This document shows positions 42,211 through 51,940 of a DNA stretch of 64,000 bases, in pieces. The notes beneath the pieces were generated by a model that did not search any database, was not told where the DNA came from, and saw only the letters and a list, made by a program, of their open reading frames with translations. The DNA comes from Gemmatimonas aurantiaca T-27 (GTDB lineage Bacteria > Gemmatimonadota > Gemmatimonadetes > Gemmatimonadales > Gemmatimonadaceae), in assembly GCF_000010305.1 (NCBI RefSeq), contig NC_012489.1, forward strand, positions 4,347,646-4,411,645, read 5' to 3'. The translations under genes and the position numbers were made by a program. Numbering within the stretch: position 1 is the first letter of the stretch; each line of letters opens with the position of its first letter.

Positions 42211-42846
42211 TCACTCAGCGACGTACACGGCCTGTTGCGGATACTGCGGAGCCTTGAGTTCCTGCACGATCCACTCGGCGAGCGATGTGCGGGAGATGCT
42301 GCTCAGCAAGCCAACGGTACGATCGGGGCCGGCCTTCACGGGAACGGGCCGGCTGCCATCGGTGAGGCGCGGCGGCTTGATGACGGTCCAGCCATCGAGA
42401 TGGCTGCTGCGCACGAGACGCTCCTGTTCATCACGATCTTCCATGATGCCCTCGGCAGCCATGTAGCGTACCCCACGCGCCAGCAGACGCATGCCGAGCG
42501 ACAGGCCCACCTGGGATTCACCAATCATGGCACCGGTCACGACCAGCAGCCGTGACTGATCGAGCGTCTTCATGGTGTCGATGATGACCCTGGTGGCGTT
42601 CGCACAGAACGGCACGCGGGCGTCCTTCTTGTGCCCCAGAAACACCACCGCCGCTTCGGCACCCCGCAACACTTCGCGCACCGCCGTCGGATCGTTCAGC
42701 GAACCCACGACCACGGTGCTTTCCTGCGGGACCTGTTCGGAGGGCTTGGCACGATAGTGCAGCCGCAGTGCGAACTCGGCCTCGGTGGCCTGGTGGATGA
42801 AGGCCTGGCCCAGACGACCGGACGCCCCGAAGACGGCAATGCTCAT
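42211..42846 (-). CDS. NAD(P)-binding (NmrA/atypical SDR) protein
   Basis: 211 residues. Rossmann motif AVFGASGRLGQAFI (GASGxxG), GSLNDPTAVREVLRGAEAAV for the second strand, LLVVTGAMIGES, and DGWTVIKPPRLTDG in the substrate half; the ending SISRTSLAEWIVQELK is the usual pattern of NAD(P)H-binding flavin-reductase-like atypical SDRs. It lacks the YxxxK of classical SDRs. Upstream of the cupin-SDR pair with a 78-base gap, same strand, so possibly one unit. Confidence 0.85.
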   Translation of the reverse strand: MSIAVFGASGRLGQAFIHQATEAEFALRLHYRAKPSEQVPQESTVVVGSLNDPTAVREVLRGAEAAVVFLGHKKDARVPFCANATRVIIDTMKTLDQSRLLVVTGAMIGESQVGLSLGMRLLARGVRYMAAEGIMEDRDEQERLVRSSHLDGWTVIKPPRLTDGSRPVPVKAGPDRTVGLLSSISRTSLAEWIVQELKAPQYPQQAVYVAE

Positions 42847-43048
42847 CCTCCAAACCTCTCAGTGGTCGATTCGTCATCACAAACGAACGTCGACGCCCAC
42901 ACGGCGCGCGGGGAAACCTGTTGTGGTTCGCGCGTCCGGCAAGCAAGATCACGGGGAATGAGCGGCATGCTCCAACTTGCACCCGGGATTCGGGAAAGGG
43001 GAGCATCCCACCTCCGCTCTGTGTCGCGTCCCCAAGCTCCGTCCCGCC

Positions 43049-44734
43049 ATGACGCCTTCCGCATCCCGCGTTCCTTCCGATATCGAGATCGCCCAGTCAG
43101 CCACCATGCGCCCCATTCGCGATGTGGCCATGGATCTTGGACTCGGTGCCGATGACATCGATCCGTATGGCCGCTACAAGGCCAAGCTGCCGATGTCGGT
43201 CACCTCGGCACCACCCCGTGGACGTCTCGTGCTGGTCACGGCGATCAGCCCCACGCCGGCTGGTGAGGGCAAGAGCACGGTGAGCGTGGGATTGTCGCAG
43301 GCATTCCGACGGCTGGGACACAACGCGATCCTGTGCATGCGCGAGCCAAGCCTGGGGCCGGTGTTCGGTGTGAAAGGCGGCGCGGCGGGTGGCGGCTATT
43401 CGCAGGTCCTGCCGATGGACGACATCAACCTGCATTTCACCGGCGACTTTCACGCCATCTCCAGCACGCATGCGCTGCTCGCGGCGATGCTGGACAATCA
43501 TCTCTATCACGGCAATGCACTGGGACTCGATCCCAAACGCATCTCCTGGCCGCGCACCATCGACATGAATGACCGCGCGCTGCGTCAGGCCATCATTGGT
43601 GTGGGCGCGGGCAATGGCATGATGCGCGAAGAGCGCTGGGTGATCATTCCGGCCAGCGAGATCATGGCCATCGTGGCGCTGGCATCGGACGCTGAAGACC
43701 TCGAACGTCGACTCGGCAACATCGTGGTGGGCACCACCGGTGGGAAAGACAAACGTCCGGTACGCGCGCGCGATCTCAATGCCACCGGTGCGATGACGTT
43801 GCTGCTGAAGGACGCACTGCGGCCCAATCTCGTGCAGACGCTGGAAGGTGGTCCGGCCATTCTGCACTGCGGACCGTTCGGCAATATCGCGCACGGGTGC
43901 AATTCACTGGTGGCCACTCGGGCCGGACTCGCGCTCGGTGATATCGTGGTGACCGAAGCGGGCTTTGGCAGCGATCTTGGCGCCGAGAAGTTCTTCGATA
44001 TCAAATGCCGCTTTGGTGGGCTCAATCCGGAAGCGGCGGTGCTGGTGACCACCGTGCGTTCGCTCAAGATGCAGGGCGGGCTGCCGAAAAACGCGCTGGA
44101 TGTGGAAGACCTTGGTGCACTCGAACGCGGGCTACCACACGTGGCACATCATGTGCGCAATGTGCAGCAGTTCGGAGTGCCGGTCGTGGTGGCACTCAAT
44201 CGCCGACTCAGCGATACCGATGCCGAGTTGCAGATGGTGGCCGACTATGTTGCCACTCTCGGCGTGCGTGTGGCTTTGGCCAATGTGTGGGCCGAAGGTG
44301 GTGCCGGTGGCGAAGAGCTGGCCCGCGAAGTGCTGGCCGAGTTGGCGGAAGGCACGGCGGCATTTCGTCCGTTGTATGACACTGCACGGCCTATTCGCGA
44401 GAAGATCACGACAGTGGCGCAACGGGTGTATGGCGCCGATGGCGTGGACTTTTCGGCCGCAGCCGAGAAATCGATCGACTGGCTGGAAGCCAATGGGATG
44501 GCCGATACTCCGGTGTGTATGGCCAAGACCCAGTATTCACTCACCGATGACCCTTCGCGGCTTGGTGTGCCGACCGGATTCCGCGTCACGGTGAACGAAG
44601 TCTACGGCTCGTCGGGAGCAGGCTTCGTGGTCGCGAAATGCGGCGACATCATGACCATGCCCGGCCTGGCCAAAGTACCCGCTGCCGAAGGCATGCGACT
44701 GCGCCCCGACGGTACGATCGAAGGCCTGTCCTAA
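43049..44734 (+). CDS. fhs: formate-tetrahydrofolate ligase
   Basis: 561 residues from ATG 43049, matching the family's usual length. ATP-binding SPTPAGEGKSTVSVGL (about 68-83), REPSLGPVFGVKGGAAGGGY, DINLHFTGDFHAISSTHALL, EAGFGSDLGAEKFFDIKCR and the C-terminal EVYGSSGAGFVVAKCGDIMT and MPGLAKVPAAEG. It makes 10-formyl-THF from formate, ATP and THF for one-carbon metabolism. The upstream in-frame ATG (42977) has no similarity support. Divergent from the NAD-binding gene. Confidence 0.95.
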   Translation: MTPSASRVPSDIEIAQSATMRPIRDVAMDLGLGADDIDPYGRYKAKLPMSVTSAPPRGRLVLVTAISPTPAGEGKSTVSVGLSQAFRRLGHNAILCMREPSLGPVFGVKGGAAGGGYSQVLPMDDINLHFTGDFHAISSTHALLAAMLDNHLYHGNALGLDPKRISWPRTIDMNDRALRQAIIGVGAGNGMMREERWVIIPASEIMAIVALASDAEDLERRLGNIVVGTTGGKDKRPVRARDLNATGAMTLLLKDALRPNLVQTLEGGPAILHCGPFGNIAHGCNSLVATRAGLALGDIVVTEAGFGSDLGAEKFFDIKCRFGGLNPEAAVLVTTVRSLKMQGGLPKNALDVEDLGALERGLPHVAHHVRNVQQFGVPVVVALNRRLSDTDAELQMVADYVATLGVRVALANVWAEGGAGGEELAREVLAELAEGTAAFRPLYDTARPIREKITTVAQRVYGADGVDFSAAAEKSIDWLEANGMADTPVCMAKTQYSLTDDPSRLGVPTGFRVTVNEVYGSSGAGFVVAKCGDIMTMPGLAKVPAAEGMRLRPDGTIEGLS

Positions 44735-44925
44735 ACCCGCTGTCTGTCTGCCGCATAACAAGCCCAAAGCCAGCTCCAACCCAGCACCCAAGACCTACAG
44801 CTTAGTACCCGCCTCCTATGACCACTGACCTCACCGCAGTTCTTCGGGACTACGGCAAACAGACGTCACAGGTCTTAGGGAGCTTGGTATTGGGTGATAT
44901 GTGGTAGGTGTTAGGTTGGACTGAC

Positions 44926-45555
44926 TTAGGGAGTGCTTTCGGTGAGATGAAACACCGCGGATCCTCGCATGAGGTTTTGGATGGCGGTGGTGAGTAGTGG
45001 GTATTGGGAGCGGGGCAGACGAACGGTGAATTGGGCGTCGGTTTCGAATTGTTGTTCGAGAAGCTCGGCATCAACCGTTGGCAACAACTGCTGTACTGCT
45101 CCGATCTGGCCGTAGCCCACGGCAAAGGTCACCGTCACCGTGTCGACCCGTTCCACCGTGGCAAGCGTTGCCAGAGCTTCCTGCACGGCGCCACCGTACG
45201 CCTTCACCAGGCCACCGGTGCCGAGCTTGATCCCGCCATAGTACCGCGTGACGACGGCGGCGATTTCGCCGATTCCGCAGTGTGACAACACGGTGAGCAT
45301 TGGTCGGCCGGCGGTGCCGTGTGGTTCACCGTCATCGCTCATGCCGATGCGATCGGTGCTGCCGGGAGTTCCCACGACATAGGCCCAGCAATTGTGCGTG
45401 GCGTCAGGGAATTCGGCATTCATTTCCTTGATGAACGCCTGCGCATCTTCGGTGGTGCGCACCCGTTCAATGGTGCACAAAAACCGACTGCGATCGATCA
45501 CTTGTTCGATCCGGTGCCGAGTGGCCGGCACCGGATATCGCGCGCTGTCAGTCAC
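44926..45555 (-). CDS. yigZ: YigZ/IMPACT family protein
   Basis: 209 residues, full YigZ length. Motifs: IDRSRFLCTIERVRTTEDAQ, FPDATHNCWAYVVG, MSDDGEPHGTAGRPMLTVLS and VVTRYYGGIKLGTGGLVKAY define the UPF0029/IMPACT domain; the C-terminal DUF1949 ferredoxin-like part has FAVGYGQIGAVQQLLPTVDA. Function in bacteria is unproven; the eukaryotic homologue IMPACT restrains Gcn2. About 190 bases between it and fhs hold no gene. Confidence 0.92.
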   Translation of the reverse strand: MTDSARYPVPATRHRIEQVIDRSRFLCTIERVRTTEDAQAFIKEMNAEFPDATHNCWAYVVGTPGSTDRIGMSDDGEPHGTAGRPMLTVLSHCGIGEIAAVVTRYYGGIKLGTGGLVKAYGGAVQEALATLATVERVDTVTVTFAVGYGQIGAVQQLLPTVDAELLEQQFETDAQFTVRLPRSQYPLLTTAIQNLMRGSAVFHLTESTP

Positions 45556-45580
45556 GCCGCGTCACTGCCTCACGGACGTA

Positions 45581-47071
<1,491 letters not shown>

Positions 47072-47119
47072 GGTCATTCCCGAAATATAGAGACTACGGG
47101 GCGGAAAAGACCGATTTCC

Positions 47120-47195
47120 AGAGGAAACAGGGGGAGAGTTGGAGAGTGTGCGGGAAGCAGTCCTGCCTCCTGCGCACTCTCCAACTCTCCCCCTG
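47120..47195. repeat. palindromic intergenic repeat, copy B
   Basis: Arms AGAGGAAACAGGGGGAGAGT plus TGGAGAGTG and CACTCTCCAACTCTCCCCC, with an inner GCGGGAAGCAG/CTGCCTCCTGCGC stem. Same sequence family as copy A, and again just past the 3' end of a minus-strand gene (the ABC exporter). Confidence 0.85.
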
Positions 47196-47221
47196 ATCAC
47201 TTTTGATATAAACCCCGTTTT

Positions 47222-49030
47222 TCAACCCGTGGCCGCGATCTCCTCGCCCGGATTGATGAACTGATCCAGCTCCATCTGATACTGCCGGCTGTACAGATCC
47301 CTGTACCGCCCACCCAATGCCAGCAGCTCCGCATGGGTACCGCGCTCCACGATCTGCCCCTTCTCCAGCACCAGGATCTGATTCGCGCTGGTGATGGTCG
47401 ACAGCCGGTGCGCGATCACAAAAGTGGTGCGGCCCGCGCGCAGACGACGCAACCCTTCCTGAATCAGGTGTTCGCTTTCGGAGTCGAGGCTCAAGGTCGC
47501 TTCGTCGAGGATGAGCACCCGCGGATCGGCGAGGATGGCGCGGGCGATGGCCACACGCTGACGCTGTCCGCCGGAGAGCTTCACGCCGCGCTCACCCACG
47601 ATCGTCTCGTAACCCTGCGGGAATCCGAGAATGAACTCGTGCGCGTTGGCGATCTGTGCCACACGCATGATCTCTTCGTCGGTGGCGCTGGGTTTGGTGA
47701 AAGCGATGTTCTCCTTCACGGTGCCGTCGAACAGGAAATTGTCCTGCATGACCACGCCAAGGTGGTGACGGTACTCGCGGAGGCGCAGGTCGCTGACTGG
47801 TGTACCGTCGACCAGGATGCGCCCCTGCTGCGGCTGCGCGAAGGCCATGATGAGCGAGATCATGGTGCTTTTGCCACTGCCACTCGATCCCACGAGCGCC
47901 GTGGTGGTGCCGGCCGGCGCGTCGAACGTCACATCATGCAACACGGGCACACCGGGTTCGTACTCGAACGACACCTGATCGAACTTCACATGTCCCACGA
48001 CGGTGGGCACGGACTGCTTGCGTTCGTCTTCCTGGTCTTCGGTGGCCATGTCGCGCAATTCGCGAATGCGATCCAGGCCGGCAAAGGCTTCGGTGATCTG
48101 CGTACCGATGCTTGCCACCTGCACCAGCGGTGCGGTGACCATGGCGATGAAAAACACGAATGTCAGCAGGCTGCCCAGTGTCATGGCTCCGGTGATGACA
48201 TCGCGGCCACCCACATACATCGCGATCACACCGATGACACCGACCACCGCAAATCCCAGGGTCCCGGTGAGTGAAGTACCGGTGATGGTCTTGGCGATGT
48301 TCGCGAACAGACGCTGCACACCTTTGCCAAACACGGCGCGCTCGCGTTCTTCGGCCGTGTACACCTTCACCAGACGAATACCACCCAGCGTTTCGGTGAG
48401 GCGGCCGGTCACTTCGGCGGTGATGACACTGCGTTCGCGGAAGATCGGGCGCAGACGCTTGAAGGCGACGCTCATGCCGGCACCGAAGATGGCCAGGAAC
48501 ACCACCGTCACCAGGGTGAGGCGCCAGTTGAGGTGGATGAGCACGCCGAGGGCCGCGATGGCGCTCAGAATGCCACCGGTGAGCTGAATGAGCCCCGTCC
48601 CGATGAGATTCCGGATGCCTTCAGGGTCATTCATGACGCGGGACACCAGCACGCCGCTCTTGGTGCTGTCGAAATAGCGCACCGGGAGGCGGATCAGGTG
48701 CCCCTGCACGTCTTCACGGAGGCGGGCGATGGCCTGCTGGGCGGCCACGCTGACCACCTGGGAAAGCGCATATCCGGTGACGGACTGCACAATCGTCGCT
48801 GCGAAACCCGCCAGCGCGATGATGCCGAGCAGGCGGATGTCCTTGTTGGGGATGACATCGTCGAGCACAAATTTCGTGGAATACGGCAGCACGAAACCGG
48901 ATGCACGGCTGATGATCATGAGCACCAGTCCGATACCAACCGAACGCCGGTGCTCCCACATGAGGGCGCGCACTTCACTCCAGGCGCGTTTGCTGTCGTA
49001 CTTCGGCTTGCCTTTGGCAGGAGGATTCAT
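47222..49030 (-). CDS. MsbA-like ABC exporter (fused permease and ATPase)
   Basis: 602 residues from ATG 49030. Residues 1-310 hold six membrane segments and the type-I exporter fold (IARLREDVQGHLIRLPVRYF, SGVLVSRVMNDPEGIRNLIG). The ATPase has Walker A LVGSSGSGKSTMISLIMA, Q-loop GVVMQDNFLFDGTVKENIAF, signature VKLSGGQRQRVAIARAIL and Walker B VLILDEATLSLDSES with His-loop VIAHRLSTI. As a homodimer it likely exports lipid, LPS-core or drug. Substrate not evident. Single gene. Confidence 0.93.
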   Translation of the reverse strand: MNPPAKGKPKYDSKRAWSEVRALMWEHRRSVGIGLVLMIISRASGFVLPYSTKFVLDDVIPNKDIRLLGIIALAGFAATIVQSVTGYALSQVVSVAAQQAIARLREDVQGHLIRLPVRYFDSTKSGVLVSRVMNDPEGIRNLIGTGLIQLTGGILSAIAALGVLIHLNWRLTLVTVVFLAIFGAGMSVAFKRLRPIFRERSVITAEVTGRLTETLGGIRLVKVYTAEERERAVFGKGVQRLFANIAKTITGTSLTGTLGFAVVGVIGVIAMYVGGRDVITGAMTLGSLLTFVFFIAMVTAPLVQVASIGTQITEAFAGLDRIRELRDMATEDQEDERKQSVPTVVGHVKFDQVSFEYEPGVPVLHDVTFDAPAGTTTALVGSSGSGKSTMISLIMAFAQPQQGRILVDGTPVSDLRLREYRHHLGVVMQDNFLFDGTVKENIAFTKPSATDEEIMRVAQIANAHEFILGFPQGYETIVGERGVKLSGGQRQRVAIARAILADPRVLILDEATLSLDSESEHLIQEGLRRLRAGRTTFVIAHRLSTITSANQILVLEKGQIVERGTHAELLALGGRYRDLYSRQYQMELDQFINPGEEIAATG

Positions 49031-49153
49031 GCCCGGCAATCTACTGTGGGGGGCTTGCGGCAGCCTGAACGACCATCACCGAGCTGTTGTGTCGGGCATG
49101 GTGACGGCGCAGAGGGTGCAGTATCTTTCACTACTCAGCCCTAACCGAGTCCC

Positions 49154-50122
49154 ATGCACCTCCCCGATTCAGAAATTCTGGCCAAGGTTGAAGTCCTGGC
49201 CGACCTCGAGAAGGACGTGGAACAGCTCATGGAAGCGCATGAAGCCAAGCGCATCCTGTGGTTCCCTTCCGAGATCCTGGCGCCAGAACCGGATACCGAC
49301 CCTGATCTGCACGTGAAGGGGCTGCGCGAGCGCGCCCGCGGCATCAGCATGCCGTCACGCGTGGCGATCTGCCTCAATACGCTCACCGAAGAAGGCCTGC
49401 CGCACTTCCACCGCCTGCTGGCCACCTACCTGGGCGGCGATACGTTCTGGGCGAAGTGGAACAACCTGTGGACGGCCGAAGAAGACCGGCACGGCGCGAT
49501 TCTGCACGACTACACCCGCGACAGCCAGTTGCTCGACAATCCGACGTTCGAGCGCATGCAGTTCGAATACCTGAAAGCCGGTTTCGAGCCGTCGTGGGAC
49601 AAGGATCCGTACCGTGTGTTCGTGTACACGTCGCTGCAGGAGCGGGCGACGCAGGTCAGCCATGCCAACACGGGCAAACTGGCCGGCGAGTACGAGCCGC
49701 TCATCGGCACGGTGTTGTCGAACGTGGCGAAGGAAGAGGCGCGTCACTACGTCTTCTATCGCGAGATATTCAAGCGCGTGCTCGATCGGGATCCCAACCG
49801 GGCGCTCGAATCGGCGGCACTGATCATGCCGAGCATCGACATGCCGGGCATCAACATGCCGCACTTCCGCGATATGGCCGATGTCATTCGCCGGGCCGGT
49901 ATCTACGGGCCGCGTGAGTACATCAAGATCGTGGAAGATCTCATCAAGTTCTGGACGATCGACAAGATCGACGGACTCAATGAGGCGGGCCGCAAGGCGC
50001 AGGAGAAGATCATGTCCATCAATGCCCGCCTCGAGCGGGTGGCCGACATGATGGAAACGCGCAGTCGCGCCAAGACCTTCCAGTTCCAGGTGGCGTTCGC
50101 CCGCGAATTCGCGATGGATTGA
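49154..50122 (+). CDS. acyl-ACP desaturase (soluble diiron)
   Basis: 322 residues, ferritin-like helices. Diiron ligands: EEDRH (109-113) and EEARH (194-198), with Glu79 and Glu163 as partners (ExxH patterns of fatty-acid desaturase type 2). FWAKWNNLWTAEEDRHGAIL and SLQERATQVSHANTGKLAGE are strongly desaturase-like. It inserts a cis double bond in acyl-ACP using O2 and ferredoxin. Its stop is 3 bases before the kinase ATG, so lipid desaturation and the membrane kinase are probably one operon. Confidence 0.92.
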   Translation: MHLPDSEILAKVEVLADLEKDVEQLMEAHEAKRILWFPSEILAPEPDTDPDLHVKGLRERARGISMPSRVAICLNTLTEEGLPHFHRLLATYLGGDTFWAKWNNLWTAEEDRHGAILHDYTRDSQLLDNPTFERMQFEYLKAGFEPSWDKDPYRVFVYTSLQERATQVSHANTGKLAGEYEPLIGTVLSNVAKEEARHYVFYREIFKRVLDRDPNRALESAALIMPSIDMPGINMPHFRDMADVIRRAGIYGPREYIKIVEDLIKFWTIDKIDGLNEAGRKAQEKIMSINARLERVADMMETRSRAKTFQFQVAFAREFAMD

Positions 50123-50125
50123 TCG

Positions 50126-51772
50126 ATGGCTGCTGATACGATCGCCGACCTGCGTGCAGCCCTCGGCGATCGTTTCGCCATCGAACGTTTGCTTGGACAG
50201 GGTGGAATGGGCGCGGTGTACCTCGCCCGGGATCGCCAGCTCGATCGGCCGGTGGCACTCAAGGTGCTGCCGGCCGAATTTTCTTCGCAGCACGATTTGC
50301 GCGAGCGTTTCCTGCGGGAGACGCGCACCACGGCCGGGTTCTCGCACCCGAACATCGTGCCGGTGTTCAGCATCGAGGAACATGACTCGCTGCTGGCCTA
50401 CGCCATGGGGTATGTGGAAGGCGAAAGCCTCGCCGAACTCGTGGGGCGCAACGGCCCGCTGCCGGTGCGTGATGTCGTGCGGGTGCTGCAGGACATCGGC
50501 TACGCGCTGGCGTATGCGCATGGGCGTGGTGTGGTGCACCGCGACATCAAGCCCGACAACATCATGATCGAGCGTGCCACCGGCCGTGCGATGCTGATGG
50601 ACTTTGGCATCTCGCGTTCGGTGAATCCGGTGCCGGTGCCGGCCACGCGCACCAATCTCACGCGTGTCGGTGAGGTGGTGGGCACGCCGGAGTACATGAG
50701 TCCTGAGCAGGCGTCGGGCGATCATCTCGATGGCCGCAGTGATCTCTATTCGCTGGGACTGGTGGCGTGGTTTGCCTTGACGGGCCGGCCGGCGGTGGCG
50801 GGTGCGAGCACGCAGAAGGTGCTGGTGAAGCAGCTCACCGAGGCGATTCCGCCCATCGCCACGATGCGTGCGGACACGCCGCCGCAGTTGGCGGAGGTGG
50901 TGGACCGGTGCGTGCGGAAAGCTCCCGAGGAGCGATTCGCCAACGCCGAGTCGTTGGTGGAAGCGCTCGATGTGACGTCACTGCGCGGTGTGGAGATTCC
51001 GCTGCCGGTGCGACTGTTGGCGCAGGGGCTTCATCAGGTTTCGATCGTGGTGCTGTTCGAGCTGCTCCTGTTGCCGTTGATGTACTACTTCCTGTCGAAG
51101 CAGGGGATGGGTGATCTCGATGCGATTCTCCCGATCGTACTGCTGGTGGCGATCATCTGGGGGCGTCTCGCGCAGGTGGTGCAGCAGTTGCGTGGCGTGG
51201 TGCTGCGCGGGTTTTCGGTGGAAGCCATTCAGACAGGATTCCGCGGGCTTCGTGCCGAACGGGACGCAGAGCGGGCGCAGTTGCGAGCCAACCCAACGAT
51301 CGTGACCCGTCGGCGACGGCAGATGATCGTGCTGGTGTGCGCATTCCTCGCGTCGTTTGCATTGCAACAATGGGTAGTCCGCACGATGCGCACCGAGCTC
51401 ACACCGGGATGGTATGGCGTGTCGGGTCCGGGCGTGATCATCCTGTTTGCGGCCTACGTGATGCGCGGTGTTTCTATTGTAGGACTGATGCGCTCTCCGC
51501 TGCGAGCAAGTGTGGGCGAGCGGTTTTACGACTGGGTCTGGGCTGGTTGGCCTGGGCGCGTGGTGATGCAAATGTTTTCGGCCGGTGTGCTGCCGCAACC
51601 TGCAACATTCAGCACACCGAACTCACAGTCGGCTGCGCCGGCTGTTTCGATTCCGCCCGCCGTGCCGACGCCACGCACACCAGTGCGCGCTCAGGAAGCG
51701 CTGTCGTTGGAGCAGCGTGTCGCGGCGCTCGAGGCGTGGCGGAAGGATCGGGAACAGCGGGGGGAACACTGA
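50126..51772 (+). CDS. Ser/Thr protein kinase with C-terminal membrane domain
   Basis: 548 residues. Kinase domain 15-285: GQGGMGAVYLARD (24-36), Lys46, VVHRDIKPDN (137-144), DFGISR (159-164), GTPEYMSPEQASG and DLYSLGLVAWFALTG. Four membrane segments follow (SIVVLFELLLLPLMYYFLS, ILPIVLLVAIIWGRLAQVV, IVLVCAFLASFALQQWVV, IILFAAYVMRGVSIVGL). No extracellular sensor domain, so the membrane part itself may sense lipid state, plausible given the desaturase upstream. Its last codons and stop lie inside the long inverted repeat. Confidence 0.93.
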   Translation: MAADTIADLRAALGDRFAIERLLGQGGMGAVYLARDRQLDRPVALKVLPAEFSSQHDLRERFLRETRTTAGFSHPNIVPVFSIEEHDSLLAYAMGYVEGESLAELVGRNGPLPVRDVVRVLQDIGYALAYAHGRGVVHRDIKPDNIMIERATGRAMLMDFGISRSVNPVPVPATRTNLTRVGEVVGTPEYMSPEQASGDHLDGRSDLYSLGLVAWFALTGRPAVAGASTQKVLVKQLTEAIPPIATMRADTPPQLAEVVDRCVRKAPEERFANAESLVEALDVTSLRGVEIPLPVRLLAQGLHQVSIVVLFELLLLPLMYYFLSKQGMGDLDAILPIVLLVAIIWGRLAQVVQQLRGVVLRGFSVEAIQTGFRGLRAERDAERAQLRANPTIVTRRRRQMIVLVCAFLASFALQQWVVRTMRTELTPGWYGVSGPGVIILFAAYVMRGVSIVGLMRSPLRASVGERFYDWVWAGWPGRVVMQMFSAGVLPQPATFSTPNSQSAAPAVSIPPAVPTPRTPVRAQEALSLEQRVAALEAWRKDREQRGEH

Positions 51773-51931
51773 TGACGCAGAAACAGCACGGAGAAACACA
51801 GATACAACTTTTCTTTTTTGAACAGCATGTCAGCCATCAGCTTGAGCTGAGGACTTTCACGGAATCAACAAAAAAAGCAGTTGTAGTATCTGTGCTGTTC
51901 TGTGCTGTTTCTGCGTCATCAGTGTTCCCCC
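51760..51931. repeat. long inverted repeat between convergent genes
   Basis: The left arm (51760-51789) and right arm (51902-51931) are perfectly complementary over 30 bases; similarity continues inward with mismatches through CACAGATAC and TACAACT for about 60 bases, around a ~50-base loop. It spans the kinase stop codon and ends 9 bases before the ppc stop, so it is probably a bidirectional terminator or a MITE-like insertion. Confidence 0.85.
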
Positions 51932-51940
51932 CGCTGTTCC

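Noticed and set aside
42847-43048. N-terminal extension of fhs from 42977
   Set aside because: The added 24 residues have no similarity to the family, and ATG 43049 gives the usual length.
49355-50725. 456-codon minus-strand frame across the desaturase and kinase
   Set aside because: Both overlapped genes have complete catalytic motifs; this frame has none.
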